Shown piece by piece: positions 7,519 through 15,088 of a stretch of DNA of 64,000 bases; the stretch's first letter is position 1, and each line of letters opens with the position of its first letter. This stretch comes from Streptomyces djakartensis. Lineage in GTDB: Bacteria; Actinomycetota; Actinomycetes; Streptomycetales; Streptomycetaceae. Made by a program: the position numbers and the translations under genes. The DNA lies in assembly GCF_014651075.1 (NCBI RefSeq), contig NZ_BMWE01000010.1, positions 240,556 to 304,555 on the forward strand, written 5' to 3'. A model generated the notes under the pieces. The model saw only the letters and a program-made list of their open reading frames with translations. It searched no databases and was not told the DNA's origin.

Positions 7519-7547
7519 CAGGGCCCCGCGGCATCGGCGGGGCCCTG
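7519..7547 (-). terminator. Rho-independent-like hairpin after the nitrobindin-like gene
   Basis: CAGGGCCCCGC and GCGGGGCCCTG form an 11-bp stem with a 7-nt loop, just past the stop of the minus-strand gene ending at 7565. There is no T-tract, which is common for Streptomyces terminators. The rest of the gap to nur holds no supportable gene. Confidence 0.6.
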
Positions 7548-7564
7548 AAGAGCGCGGGCGGGGA

Positions 7565-8140
7565 CTACTTGAAGAAGGCGATGCCGTCGTCCGGCATGTC
7601 GTCGGGCAGGGCCTTGGCCCAGCGCTCGACCTCCTCCGGCGTCACGACCTTCTTCAGGTGGGCCGACATGTAGGGGCGCAGCTCGACCTCGGGGGTCTGC
7701 TTCTCGCCGACCCACATCAGGTCGCTCTTGACGTAGCCGTACAGCCGCTTGCCGCCGCTGTAGGGCTGGGACGCGGCCGTCCGGGCCACGGCGTCCGTCA
7801 CCAGGTCGATCTGCGGCTTCTGGTCGGCCAGCTCGCCGTACCAGATCTCGATGACGCCGTCGTCGCGGGTCATCGTCACCTCGACCTTGCGGTCGGCGTC
7901 GATGCGCCAGAAGCCGTGCTCGGACTCCAGCGGCCGGACCTTGTTGCCGTCCTTGTCCAGCACCCAGGAGTGGGAGTGGTACTCAAGGAAGTCCCGGCCG
8001 TCGTGGGTGAAGGTGACCTCCTGGCCGAAGTTGCACTTCTCGGAGCCGGGGAAGTCGTGCACCCCGGCGCCGGCCCAGTTGCCCAGCAGGAAGGCGAGCG
8101 GGACGAGGTCCTTGTGGAGGTCGGACGGGATCTCGATCAT
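7565..8140 (-). CDS. Nitrobindin-like FABP-family protein
   Basis: A 191-residue beta-barrel protein of the nitrobindin (formerly DUF1794/THAP4-like) family. The GxWxGxG signature is visible at GNWAGAG near residues 20-26. Members bind ferric heme and have been linked to nitric oxide or peroxynitrite chemistry; this role is inferred from family membership. It has no signal peptide. It lies downstream of a 32-residue membrane-protein gene on the same strand (20 bp gap), and a hairpin terminator follows. Confidence 0.85.
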   Translation of the reverse strand: MIEIPSDLHKDLVPLAFLLGNWAGAGVHDFPGSEKCNFGQEVTFTHDGRDFLEYHSHSWVLDKDGNKVRPLESEHGFWRIDADRKVEVTMTRDDGVIEIWYGELADQKPQIDLVTDAVARTAASQPYSGGKRLYGYVKSDLMWVGEKQTPEVELRPYMSAHLKKVVTPEEVERWAKALPDDMPDDGIAFFK

Positions 8141-8160
8141 CAGAACTTCCTAGACGTGGG

Positions 8161-8259
8161 TCAGCGCTGGCCCTGGTACAGCTTCTTCACGGTCAGTCCG
8201 GCGAAGGCGATGACGCCGACGGCGACCAGGACCAACAGGATTTCGAAGAAAAGCTCCAC
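8161..8259 (-). CDS. 32-residue single-pass membrane protein
   Basis: GTG at 8259 with an AAGGAGC ribosome-binding site 6 bp upstream. The product is almost all one transmembrane helix (about residues 3-24) followed by a basic tail (VKKLYQGQR). Its RBS and its tight spacing to the downstream nitrobindin-like gene support a real gene. The function is unknown. Confidence 0.6.
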   Translation of the reverse strand: MELFFEILLVLVAVGVIAFAGLTVKKLYQGQR

Positions 8260-8343
8260 GGGGTGCTCCTTGAGCGGGGTGCGGATGTGTGCGCAGGGCC
8301 TGGCCCAGCTTACGCGGACCCCTTCGGCACTACGATTCCGGCT

Positions 8344-8706
8344 ATGGCGAAGAAGCTGGTGATCAAGGTGACGGCGGGGGCCGACGCCCCCGAGCGGTGC
8401 TCGCAGGCGTTCACGGTGGCGGCGGTGGCGGTCGCCAGCGGCGTGGACGTCTCCCTGTGGCTGACCGGTGAGTCGTCCTGGTTCGCGCTGCCCGGCCGGG
8501 CAGCCGAGTTCGAACTGCCGCACGCGGCCCCGCTTCCCGACCTGCTGGACTCGGTCCTGGCGGCCGGCCGCATCACCCTGTGCACCCAGTGCGCGGCCCG
8601 CCGCGAGATCACGGAGAAGGACGTCATCGACGGCGTCCGCATCGCCGGTGCGCAGGTCTTCGTCCAGGAGGCGCTGGCGGACGGGACACAGGCGCTCGTC
8701 TACTGA
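8344..8706 (+). CDS. DsrE-family protein
   Basis: A 120-residue protein with the DsrE/DsrF fold, which is associated with sulfur relay or small-molecule binding. The central LCTQCAARREI segment (about residues 80-90) carries a CxxC pair in the region where sulfur-relay members have their active Cys. It is divergent from the 32-residue membrane-protein gene. Its stop overlaps the convergent VOC gene by 7 bp. The specific partner is unknown. Confidence 0.8.
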   Translation: MAKKLVIKVTAGADAPERCSQAFTVAAVAVASGVDVSLWLTGESSWFALPGRAAEFELPHAAPLPDLLDSVLAAGRITLCTQCAARREITEKDVIDGVRIAGAQVFVQEALADGTQALVY

Positions 8707-9077
8707 GACGTCCCCGTGTAAAGGCAGAAGGGGTGCCCCGCCGGGTCCAGCAGCACCCGCACGCCGGCCTGAGGCTGGAACTCGGCGAGACGCGCACCCT
8801 CCGCGATGGCACGGGCCGTCTCCGCGGCCAGGTCGTCGACCTCGATGTCCAGGTGGACCATCATCCGCTGCCGGTCCGCACGGCTCGGCCAGACGGGCGG
8901 CAGATAGGCGGGCTCGGTCTGGAAGGACAGCCCCGTGCCGCCGTCGGGCGGGCGGATGTGCACCCAGTCAGGGCCGTCCTCGTCCCGCCACACACGCCAG
9001 CCGGGCAGCAGCCGCAGATAGAAGGCGGCCAGCTCCCGGGCGTCGGGTGCGTCCAGAACCGCCGCTGTCAGCCTCAT
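8700..9077 (-). CDS. VOC/glyoxalase-family protein
   Basis: A 125-residue protein of the vicinal-oxygen-chelate superfamily, visible from the paired beta-alpha-beta-beta-beta pattern and the terminal DPAGHPFCLY signature. The superfamily includes glyoxalases, dioxygenases and resistance proteins; no specific function can be assigned. The ATG at 9077 gives MRLTAAVLDAPD. Its last 7 bp overlap the end of the convergent DsrE gene. Confidence 0.82.
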   Translation of the reverse strand: MRLTAAVLDAPDARELAAFYLRLLPGWRVWRDEDGPDWVHIRPPDGGTGLSFQTEPAYLPPVWPSRADRQRMMVHLDIEVDDLAAETARAIAEGARLAEFQPQAGVRVLLDPAGHPFCLYTGTSQ

Positions 9078-9114
9078 GGGGCCCGGATACCCCGCGGACG
9101 AAAGGACGCGACGC

Positions 9115-9375
9115 TCACCGCGGCCGCTTCTTGCCGTCCAGTTCGTCCCACCACTCGTCGGACTGCGGATCCCCGGACGGGTCGTCCCACCAGCGGTCCT
9201 CCGGCCCCCGCCGGTTGGCGACCATCGCCGCGACGGGCGGGATGACCATGGCGACGACACACATCCCCACCGCCACCGGGACCGACCACAGCCGCACGAC
9301 ACCCCACGCCAGGACGAACAGCGCGATGCAGCAGCCCATCATCACGAAGTAGCTCCGCCGCCGCCGTGCGTACAT
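9115..9375 (-). CDS. DUF3099 membrane protein
   Basis: An 86-residue actinobacterial DUF3099 protein. It has a basic N-terminus (MYARRRRSYF), two transmembrane helices (about residues 11-30 and 33-53), then the conserved NRRGPEDRWWDD segment. The ATG at 9375 is preferred over upstream in-frame codons because it begins the conserved domain. The function is unknown. Confidence 0.82.
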   Translation of the reverse strand: MYARRRRSYFVMMGCCIALFVLAWGVVRLWSVPVAVGMCVVAMVIPPVAAMVANRRGPEDRWWDDPSGDPQSDEWWDELDGKKRPR

Positions 9376-9404
9376 ACGTCCAGCGTAGGTCCGGGAACGG
9401 CGAA

Positions 9405-9443
9405 GGGCCGCACCCCAGGCGTCCAACCCGGGGGGTGCGGCCC
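9405..9443 (-). terminator. Terminator hairpin after DUF1416 gene
   Basis: GGGCCGCACCCC and GGGGTGCGGCCC form a 12-bp stem with a 15-nt loop, between the minus-strand DUF1416 and DUF3099 genes. It closes the sulfurtransferase-DUF1416 operon. Confidence 0.65.
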
Positions 9444-9461
9444 CTACTGGCCCTCTCGCCG

Positions 9462-9749
9462 TCAGACGGCGATCGCGACCTCCGCCAGCCCGCCCTGCTG
9501 GGCGACGACCGTGCGGTCGGCGGTGGCGCCGGGCACGAGGGCGCGGACGGTCCAGGTGCCCTCGGCCGCGTAGAAGCGGAACTGTCCGGTCGCCGAGGTC
9601 GGCACCTCGGCCGTGAACTCGCCGGTCGAGTCCAGCAGGCGGACGTAACCGACCACGGGCTCGCCGTCCTTGGTCACCTGGCCCTGGATCGTGGTCTCAC
9701 CGGGCTTGATCGTCGAGGCGTCGGGGCCGCCGGCCTTCGCACCACACAT
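9462..9749 (-). CDS. DUF1416 protein, partner of the sulfurtransferase
   Basis: A 95-residue DUF1416 protein with an all-beta, transthyretin/CarboxypepD-regulatory-like pattern (TTIQGQVTKDGEPVVGYVRLLD, GQFRFYAAEGTWTVRAL). In actinobacteria this gene very often follows a rhodanese-type sulfurtransferase, as here (41 bp downstream). This suggests a role in the same sulfur-transfer process (inference). A Cys at position 2 (MCGAKAGG) is notable. No signal peptide is seen. Confidence 0.85.
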   Translation of the reverse strand: MCGAKAGGPDASTIKPGETTIQGQVTKDGEPVVGYVRLLDSTGEFTAEVPTSATGQFRFYAAEGTWTVRALVPGATADRTVVAQQGGLAEVAIAV

Positions 9750-9790
9750 GTCGTACTCCTGAGGAAGTCTGGAAAGGTCGGTCGGGTTGC

Positions 9791-10636
9791 TTACTTGTTG
9801 GCGCCGAGCTCGATCGGCACGCCCACCAGGGAGCCGTACTCGGTCCAGGAGCCGTCGTAGTTCTTGACGTTCTCCACACCCAGCAGCTCGTGCAGCACGA
9901 ACCAGGTCAGCGCGGAGCGCTCACCGATGCGGCAGTAGGCGATGGTGTCCTTCGCCAGGTCGACGCTCTCCTCCTCGTAGAGGGCCTTGAGCTCCTCGTC
10001 CGACTTGAAGGTGCCGTCGTCGTTGGCGTTCTTGGACCACGGGATGTTGCGGGCGCTCGGCACGTGGCCGGGGCGCTGCGACTGCTCCTGCGGCAGGTGG
10101 GCCGGGGCGAGCAGCTTGCCGGAGAACTCGTCGGGCGAGCGCACGTCGACCAGGTTCTGCGAACCGATGGCGGCCACCACGTCATCGCGGAAGGCGCGGA
10201 TGGACGTGTCCTGGGCCTTGGCCTTGTAGTCCGTCTTCGGGCGGTCCGGCACCTCGTCGCCGGCGACCAGCTCGCGGGCGTCGAGCTCCCACTTCTTGCG
10301 GCCGCCGTCGAGGAGCTTGACGTTCTCGTGGCCGTACAGCTTGAAGTACCAGTACGCGTACGAGGCGAACCAGTTGTTGTTGCCGCCGTACAGGACCACC
10401 GTGTGGTCGTTGGCGATGCCCTTCTCCGACAGGAGCTTCTCGAAGCCCTCCTGGTCGACGAAGTCACGGCGGACCGGGTCCTGCAGGTCCTGGGTCCAGT
10501 CGATCCGGATGGCGTTCTTGATGTGGTTCTTCTCGTAGGCGGACGTGTCCTCGTCCACCTCGACGATGGCGATGGTCGGGTCGTCCAGGTGCTCCTGGAG
10601 CCAGTCGGCGTCGACCAGGACGTCGCTGCGGCTCAT
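9791..10636 (-). CDS. Rhodanese-type thiosulfate sulfurtransferase
   Basis: A 281-residue two-domain rhodanese. The inactive N-terminal rhodanese domain covers about residues 1-125. The C-terminal domain carries the active-site loop CRIGERS (Cys near residue 233), the short loop expected of thiosulfate or 3-mercaptopyruvate sulfurtransferases. It transfers sulfane sulfur to cyanide or thiol acceptors; in actinobacteria the orthologue is often labelled CysA/ThtR. It is preceded by a 26-residue Cys-containing leader peptide 136 bp upstream and followed by DUF1416. This indicates an operon responding to cysteine supply. Confidence 0.92.
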   Translation of the reverse strand: MSRSDVLVDADWLQEHLDDPTIAIVEVDEDTSAYEKNHIKNAIRIDWTQDLQDPVRRDFVDQEGFEKLLSEKGIANDHTVVLYGGNNNWFASYAYWYFKLYGHENVKLLDGGRKKWELDARELVAGDEVPDRPKTDYKAKAQDTSIRAFRDDVVAAIGSQNLVDVRSPDEFSGKLLAPAHLPQEQSQRPGHVPSARNIPWSKNANDDGTFKSDEELKALYEEESVDLAKDTIAYCRIGERSALTWFVLHELLGVENVKNYDGSWTEYGSLVGVPIELGANK

Positions 10637-10772
10637 GCTCTTTCTCCTCCGGGGCAGTTACGGCGGGGCATACGAGGTCTGCGGGCACGCGCCCATGACA
10701 GGGCGGCGCACGGGTGCCCTTGATGCAGGGCGGCGGGGATGCGCGCGCCGGCGGCACGGCCGACGCGGTCGC

Positions 10773-10853
10773 TCAGAAGGTGCGACAGAGCATGGCGGCG
10801 ACGCGGCACAGGTCTACTGCCCGCCGCTTCGTGAGATCCGCCTGTCGCTTCAT
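10773..10853 (-). CDS. Cysteine-containing leader peptide of the sulfurtransferase operon
   Basis: A 26-codon ORF (ATG 10853, stop 10773-10775) encoding a basic peptide that ends VDLCRVAAMLCRTF. The RRxVDLxRVAAxLCR pattern is the one annotated in many Streptomyces as a putative leader peptide upstream of sulfur genes. Two Cys codons close to the stop suggest that ribosome stalling or fast termination senses cysteinyl-tRNA and alters expression of the downstream sulfurtransferase. The 136-bp gap to that gene is GC-rich and can fold. The regulatory role is an inference from the family pattern and position. Confidence 0.8.
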   Translation of the reverse strand: MKRQADLTKRRAVDLCRVAAMLCRTF

Positions 10854-11054
10854 GTCGTCGATCGTAAGGACGGCAGGGTGCGCGTGTCACCGGCGTGTCG
10901 CATACTGAGACGAGATAATCCGCAATATGGGATTCAGAGGGGTGGCGGAGCCTCAGGAAGAGAACCCTGACCCAACGTTTCGGCCGTCACAACTGAGGCC
11001 CGGACGCCACCGTCTCACCCACCGGACACTGCTGGTCCACCACCTCGCGCGTTC

Positions 11055-11801
11055 CTACCCGGCCAGGCGGACGTTGGAACCCTTCACCGCGATCTCGACA
11101 CCGTCCGGTGCGGCCTGGACCCGGTCGAGCTGGATGCCGCCGGGAAGGCCGTCGATCTTCTGCTGGAAGTCGGTGATGGACCGGACCCGGTTCTCGGCGA
11201 GGTCCACCCCGGCGAACTTGGGCAGGCCGTCCGCCTTCACCCGTACCGTGTCGCCGTCGACGACGGTCACCGAGCCGAGCGCGGAGACGGGCTCCGGCAG
11301 CTTGGTGCCGAGGACGGTCGCCTCGACCGCGACCTTGATCTTGCCGTTGCCGCCGTCGGAGAGGCCGACGACGTTGGCGGTGACGCCCGGGGCGATCTGA
11401 GTGGGCTCCGACTTCGCCGTCTTCAGCAGCTCGTCGTAGGCGATGGTGGCCGTGCCGGTGGCGCTGGTGGCCGTCGCGGAGCTGTAGTCGCCGGAGAACT
11501 CGACGCCCTTCATGTCGGCGCGGAGGTCGTCGATACGGATCTTCCGGGCACCTTCGCCGCTGCCCGTGGCCGCCTCGTAGTTCCTGATGCCCACCTCGAT
11601 GTCGTCGAGGGAACCGCCGACGACCTGGGTGAGGAACGGGAAGCCCTTGATGGACACGTCCGGGGTGGTGGCGAGGTTCTCGGTGGTCTTCAGGCGGTCC
11701 GCGGCCTCGTCCTCGGCGAAGTTGACGGCGAGGCGGTCGGCGATCACGAACAGTCCGCCCAGGATCACGACGAAGATCAGCAGTATTCGCAGTGCGCGCA
11801 T
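11055..11801 (-). CDS. LmeA-like DUF2993 protein
   Basis: A 248-residue protein of the DUF2993/LmeA family, with an N-terminal signal-anchor helix (about residues 4-22) and an extracytoplasmic beta-rich lipid-binding domain. LmeA in mycobacteria binds phospholipid and supports envelope lipoglycan maturation, so a cell-envelope role is likely here. The GFPFLTQVVGGSLDDIEV segment is typical. A second, larger member lies at 24536-25774 and shares GFPFLTQ. It stands as a single gene with a GTGGGGGAT ribosome-binding site. Confidence 0.8.
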   Translation of the reverse strand: MRALRILLIFVVILGGLFVIADRLAVNFAEDEAADRLKTTENLATTPDVSIKGFPFLTQVVGGSLDDIEVGIRNYEAATGSGEGARKIRIDDLRADMKGVEFSGDYSSATATSATGTATIAYDELLKTAKSEPTQIAPGVTANVVGLSDGGNGKIKVAVEATVLGTKLPEPVSALGSVTVVDGDTVRVKADGLPKFAGVDLAENRVRSITDFQQKIDGLPGGIQLDRVQAAPDGVEIAVKGSNVRLAG

Positions 11802-11958
11802 GCGGTGTATCCCCCACCGGTCCGGAGTTTCGACGACCCGGTGGCCGTCCCTTGCGTGAGCGTAACTCCGTGAGGAGTGAGAGCCGGGGATTGTCGATCA
11901 CCTGTGACAGGGCGAGTGCTCGACGCTGTCGCCGGGGCCGAGTGGGTCGCACCCAAGG

Positions 11959-13212
11959 TCATGCCGGGTTCTCAAGGCGTTGGGCGCGCTGCGTGAGGTG
12001 GCGGCGCTCGGGGCCGCTGGCGGAGCGGCCGGCGGCCTCCCGGTAGGCGCACGCGGCGGCTTGGTGCCGGCCGAGCATCTCCAGCAGGTGGGCACGGGTG
12101 GCGAGCAGCCGGTGGTGGCGCGCCAGGCGTTTGTCGCTCTCCAGCCGCGCCAGCAGGTCGAGGCCGGCGGCCGGGCCCTGGACCATGGCGACCGCGACGA
12201 CGCGGTTGAGGCTCACCACCGGGTTCGGCCCGAACCGCTCCAGAAGGTCGTACAGGGCGAGGATCTGGGGCCAGTCGGTGGCGTCGGTGTGCTCGGCCTC
12301 GTCGTGCACGGCGGCTATGGCGGCTTGCAGCTGGTAGGGCCCTACCTGCCCGCGGGGCAGGGTGCGGCTGATCAGGTCCACGCCTTCCGCGATGAGCGCC
12401 CGGTCCCAGTCGGCACGGTCCTGTTCCGCCAGGGGCACCAGCTCGCCGTGGGGTCCGGTACGTGCCGGGCGGCGTGCCTCGGTCAGCAGCATCAGGGCGA
12501 GCAGCCCCGCGGTCTCGGGGTCCTCGGGCACGAGGCGGTGCAGCAGCCGGGTGAGCCGGATCGCCTCGGCGGACAGCTCCGGAGCGGTCAGGTCGGTGCC
12601 GCCGGTGGTGCTGTAACCCTCGTTGAAGGTGAGGTAGAGCACGTGGCGGACGGCGGCCAGCCGCTCGACACCGTCGGAGCCCTCCGGCAGGGACAGGGTG
12701 GTGCCGGCCGTCTTGATGGCCTGCTTGGCGCGGCTGATGCGCTGGGCCATCGTCGCCTCGGGAACCAGGAAGGCCGCGGCGATCTGCGCGGTGGTCAGTC
12801 CGCCGACCGCACGCAGGGTCAGCGCGATCTGGCTCGGTGCGGACAGTGAGGGATGACAGCACAGGAACAGCAGGGCCAGGGAGTCGTCCTGGTCCGAGGC
12901 GGGCACGGCGTCGGCGGAATGTGCCAGCAGCGCGGATTGCGGAGTGGCCAGCGCGAGAGCGTCCTCACGGCGGCGACGTGCCGCCTCGCTGCGCACCTGG
13001 TCGACCAGCTTGCGGGACGCGACGGTCACCAGCCAGCCGCGCGGACTGTCCGGCACCCCCTCCCCGGGCCACCGCAGGGCAGCGGCCAGCAGCGCCTCCT
13101 GGACGGCGTCCTCACACGCGTCGAAGGCGCCGTACCGGCGGACGAGCACGCCGAGGACCTGCGGCGCCAGCTCGCGCAGCAGGTCCTCGGCCCCGTGGTT
13201 CGGGGTGCTCAC
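11959..13212 (-). CDS. ECF42-type RNA polymerase sigma factor with C-terminal extension
   Basis: A 417-residue protein. An N-terminal ECF sigma core covers region 2 (ALLLAA-type and DSPRGWLVTVASRKLVDQVR, about residues 10-75) and region 4 (LTLRAVGGLTTAQIAAAFLVPEATMAQRI, about 125-160). It is followed by a ~230-residue helical TPR-like/DUF6596 domain. This is the layout of the ECF42 group, which works without a dedicated anti-sigma factor; the C-terminal domain is needed for activity. The GTG at 13212 overlaps the stop of the upstream DGPF/YCII gene, the usual ECF42 partner, so the two are translationally coupled. Confidence 0.9.
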   Translation of the reverse strand: MSTPNHGAEDLLRELAPQVLGVLVRRYGAFDACEDAVQEALLAAALRWPGEGVPDSPRGWLVTVASRKLVDQVRSEAARRRREDALALATPQSALLAHSADAVPASDQDDSLALLFLCCHPSLSAPSQIALTLRAVGGLTTAQIAAAFLVPEATMAQRISRAKQAIKTAGTTLSLPEGSDGVERLAAVRHVLYLTFNEGYSTTGGTDLTAPELSAEAIRLTRLLHRLVPEDPETAGLLALMLLTEARRPARTGPHGELVPLAEQDRADWDRALIAEGVDLISRTLPRGQVGPYQLQAAIAAVHDEAEHTDATDWPQILALYDLLERFGPNPVVSLNRVVAVAMVQGPAAGLDLLARLESDKRLARHHRLLATRAHLLEMLGRHQAAACAYREAAGRSASGPERRHLTQRAQRLENPA

Positions 13213-13571
13213 ATGTCCGCCGCGGATTCGTGCAGCACCGGCCACAGCTCCACCGGCTCGACATCGGCGAACGGCATGTCCGCGGCGATCTGCTGCGCCC
13301 GCTCCAGGCTCTCGCAGTCCAGCAGGTAGAAGCTGGCGATGTACTCCTTGGTCTCGAGGTACGGCCCGTCGGTGACGGCCGGGGCCCCGTCCTCACGGCG
13401 CACCAGCTGGGCGGCGGCGGCATCCGCGAGGCCATAGGCGCCCACCAGCTCGCCGCTGTCCCGGTACTTCCTGTTGAACGCCTCCTGCTTGGCGATCGCC
13501 TCCGGCCACGCCTCGGCCGGGAAGGAGTCCCACTTGGCCTGGTTGCCGTAGATCATCGCGACGTACTTCAT
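13209..13571 (-). CDS. DGPF/YCII-domain protein, ECF42 partner
   Basis: A 120-residue YCII-related protein carrying the DGPY variant of the DGPF motif followed by LETKEYIASFYLLDC. Such proteins are the typical regulatory targets and neighbours of ECF42 sigma factors; their biochemical role is not settled. The stop codon overlaps the GTG of the sigma factor gene. A TGTCGA/CGAC promoter-like pair lies about 55-80 bp upstream. Confidence 0.88.
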   Translation of the reverse strand: MKYVAMIYGNQAKWDSFPAEAWPEAIAKQEAFNRKYRDSGELVGAYGLADAAAAQLVRREDGAPAVTDGPYLETKEYIASFYLLDCESLERAQQIAADMPFADVEPVELWPVLHESAADM

Positions 13572-13623
13572 CTCGGGTGTCCTCCCCGTATCGCCCGCCC
13601 CCTCGGCGCGCTCTCACCCTTCA

Positions 13624-13650
13624 GTCGGAGCGGGAAGCAGGTCCTCGACA
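13624..13650 (-). promoter_or_regulatory. Candidate ECF42-dependent promoter
   Basis: On the minus strand, TGTCGA (13650-13645) is followed after 17 bp by CGAC (13627-13624). This matches, from memory, the TGTCGA/CGA-type promoter motif reported for Streptomyces ECF42 sigma factors. It sits upstream of the DGPF-sigma operon, as expected for autoregulation. Confidence 0.5.
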
Positions 13651-13708
13651 TCCGGCGACAACTTTCTTCGACTTTTTTTCCGGGCCGCCGCGAGCAGCTG
13701 TTCCGGGC

Positions 13709-14794
13709 TTACACCAGCGCCCGCCCCAGGACGTAGACCACCGGAGCAGCCGCCGCCAGCGGCAGGGCCACGCCCGCGGTGAAGTGGACGAAGCGCGACG
13801 GATAGTCGTAGCTCGCGACCCGGTGCCCGATCAGGGCACACGCCGCGGCGCCCGCGCCGAGCAGGGCGCCCGACGTGCCCACGTCGGTCAGCGCACCGGC
13901 CGCGACGCCCGCACCGGCCCCCGCGAGCAGCGCCACCACCACCGACGCCGTCGTCGGCAGCGGCACGGCACGGGCCAGGATCGCGACCGCCACCCCGATC
14001 GCGCCCACGGTCACCGCGTCCGCCTCCGCCGCGAGGTACCCGCCCGCGACGATCGCCAGCGCCGACGCCGCGACCGTCGCCATCAGGCCGTACATCCGCT
14101 CGTCCGGGTCGGCGTGCGAGCGCAGCTGCAGCACCAGCGCCAGCAGCACCCACACCCCGAGCGTCCCCAGGATCGCGGACGTCGAGCGGTCCGACACCAG
14201 CAGTGCCACGTCCGCGACCAGCGCCCCCGCGAAGCCCAGCGCGATGCCCTGCCGCGCCGGCCACATCCCGTTCAGCCGGAACCAGCCCGCGGCGGTGACG
14301 GCCTGGAGCACCACGAGCGGCACCAGGAGCGCGTACGTCCCGACCGCCGCCGCGCCCGCCAGCAGCAGCCCCAGCAGGGCCGTCAGCGCGGCCGGCTGCA
14401 ACCCGGGCTCGATGATCGGCGAACGCCCCTCCGCCCGCGCCCGCTGGGCCTCCGTGAGACGCGCGTTCCCGGCGAGAGTGGCGGGGCCGTACTCGGAAGA
14501 GGAAGCAGAGGCAGAAGCACCGGCGACCTCAGCAGCGGCGGGAGGCGGCACCTCGTACCCCTGCGGCGGCAGATACGCCGTCTCCTCCGCCGCCGGCACC
14601 TGCGCGTGCGTCTGCGTCTCCCAGGTCTGCCCCTGCCACTGCTGCGTGTACTGCTGGGCGGCGTACGGATCGTCGTACCCCTGATGCCCCTGCTGCCCCT
14701 GATACCCCTGCTGGTAGGGCCACGCCTGCGGCGTCTGTCGCTGCTGCCCGTACGGGTCGTAGCCCTCGTACGGCTGATCGGGCTGGTCGGTCAT
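13709..14794 (-). CDS. Multi-pass membrane protein with Gln/Tyr/Pro-rich N-terminus
   Basis: A 361-residue protein. The first ~85 residues are a low-complexity, Gln/Tyr/Pro/Gly-rich cytoplasmic tail with repeated QGYQGQQG-like units. About 8 transmembrane helices follow from residue ~135 to the end. The function is unknown, but the layout is common in Streptomyces. The ATG at 14794 is chosen because an AGGAGG sits 6 bp upstream; GTG at 14800 is an alternative that would overlap the MoaD-like stop. It probably forms a two-gene unit with the MoaD-like gene. Confidence 0.75.
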   Translation of the reverse strand: MTDQPDQPYEGYDPYGQQRQTPQAWPYQQGYQGQQGHQGYDDPYAAQQYTQQWQGQTWETQTHAQVPAAEETAYLPPQGYEVPPPAAAEVAGASASASSSEYGPATLAGNARLTEAQRARAEGRSPIIEPGLQPAALTALLGLLLAGAAAVGTYALLVPLVVLQAVTAAGWFRLNGMWPARQGIALGFAGALVADVALLVSDRSTSAILGTLGVWVLLALVLQLRSHADPDERMYGLMATVAASALAIVAGGYLAAEADAVTVGAIGVAVAILARAVPLPTTASVVVALLAGAGAGVAAGALTDVGTSGALLGAGAAACALIGHRVASYDYPSRFVHFTAGVALPLAAAAPVVYVLGRALV

Positions 14795-14796
14795 CG

Positions 14797-15051
14797 TCAC
14801 CCTCCTGCGAACGGCGGGAGCACCTCGACCGTGCCGCCGTCGGCCAGCCGTACCGTCTCATGTCCGCGGGTGCCCACGGGGTCACCGTCCACGAGGAACG
14901 AGCATCGCCGCAGCACGCGCTCCAGCTCACCGGGGTGCCGCTCGCGCACCCCGTCGAGCGCCTCGGCGAGCGTGGCCGCCTCGTACGGCTCCTCGGCCAC
15001 CCCGGCCGCGGCCTTGGCGGCGGCCCAGTAGCGCACCGTGACCTTTGGCAT
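14797..15051 (-). CDS. MoaD/ThiS-like sulfur-carrier protein
   Basis: An 84-residue ubiquitin-fold protein ending in Gly-Gly (PPFAGG). This is the C-terminus needed for adenylation and thiocarboxylation in molybdopterin, thiamine or cysteine biosynthesis. The ATG at 15051 begins MPKVTVRYWAAAKAA, the typical first strand of MoaD. No MoeB/ThiF or MoaE gene is adjacent, so the pathway cannot be told from context. It is followed without a gap by the Gln-rich membrane protein. Confidence 0.85.
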   Translation of the reverse strand: MPKVTVRYWAAAKAAAGVAEEPYEAATLAEALDGVRERHPGELERVLRRCSFLVDGDPVGTRGHETVRLADGGTVEVLPPFAGG

Positions 15052-15088
15052 CTGCTTCCTCAATCGCTTGTCGGTGAACCCCGCAAGG

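Noticed and set aside
7377..7564. Short coiled-coil-like frame on the minus strand ending NGVLSAEP
   Set aside because: The last ~45 codons look protein-like, but there is no ATG, GTG or TTG start after the upstream gene and the terminator hairpin lies inside the frame; at best a remnant.
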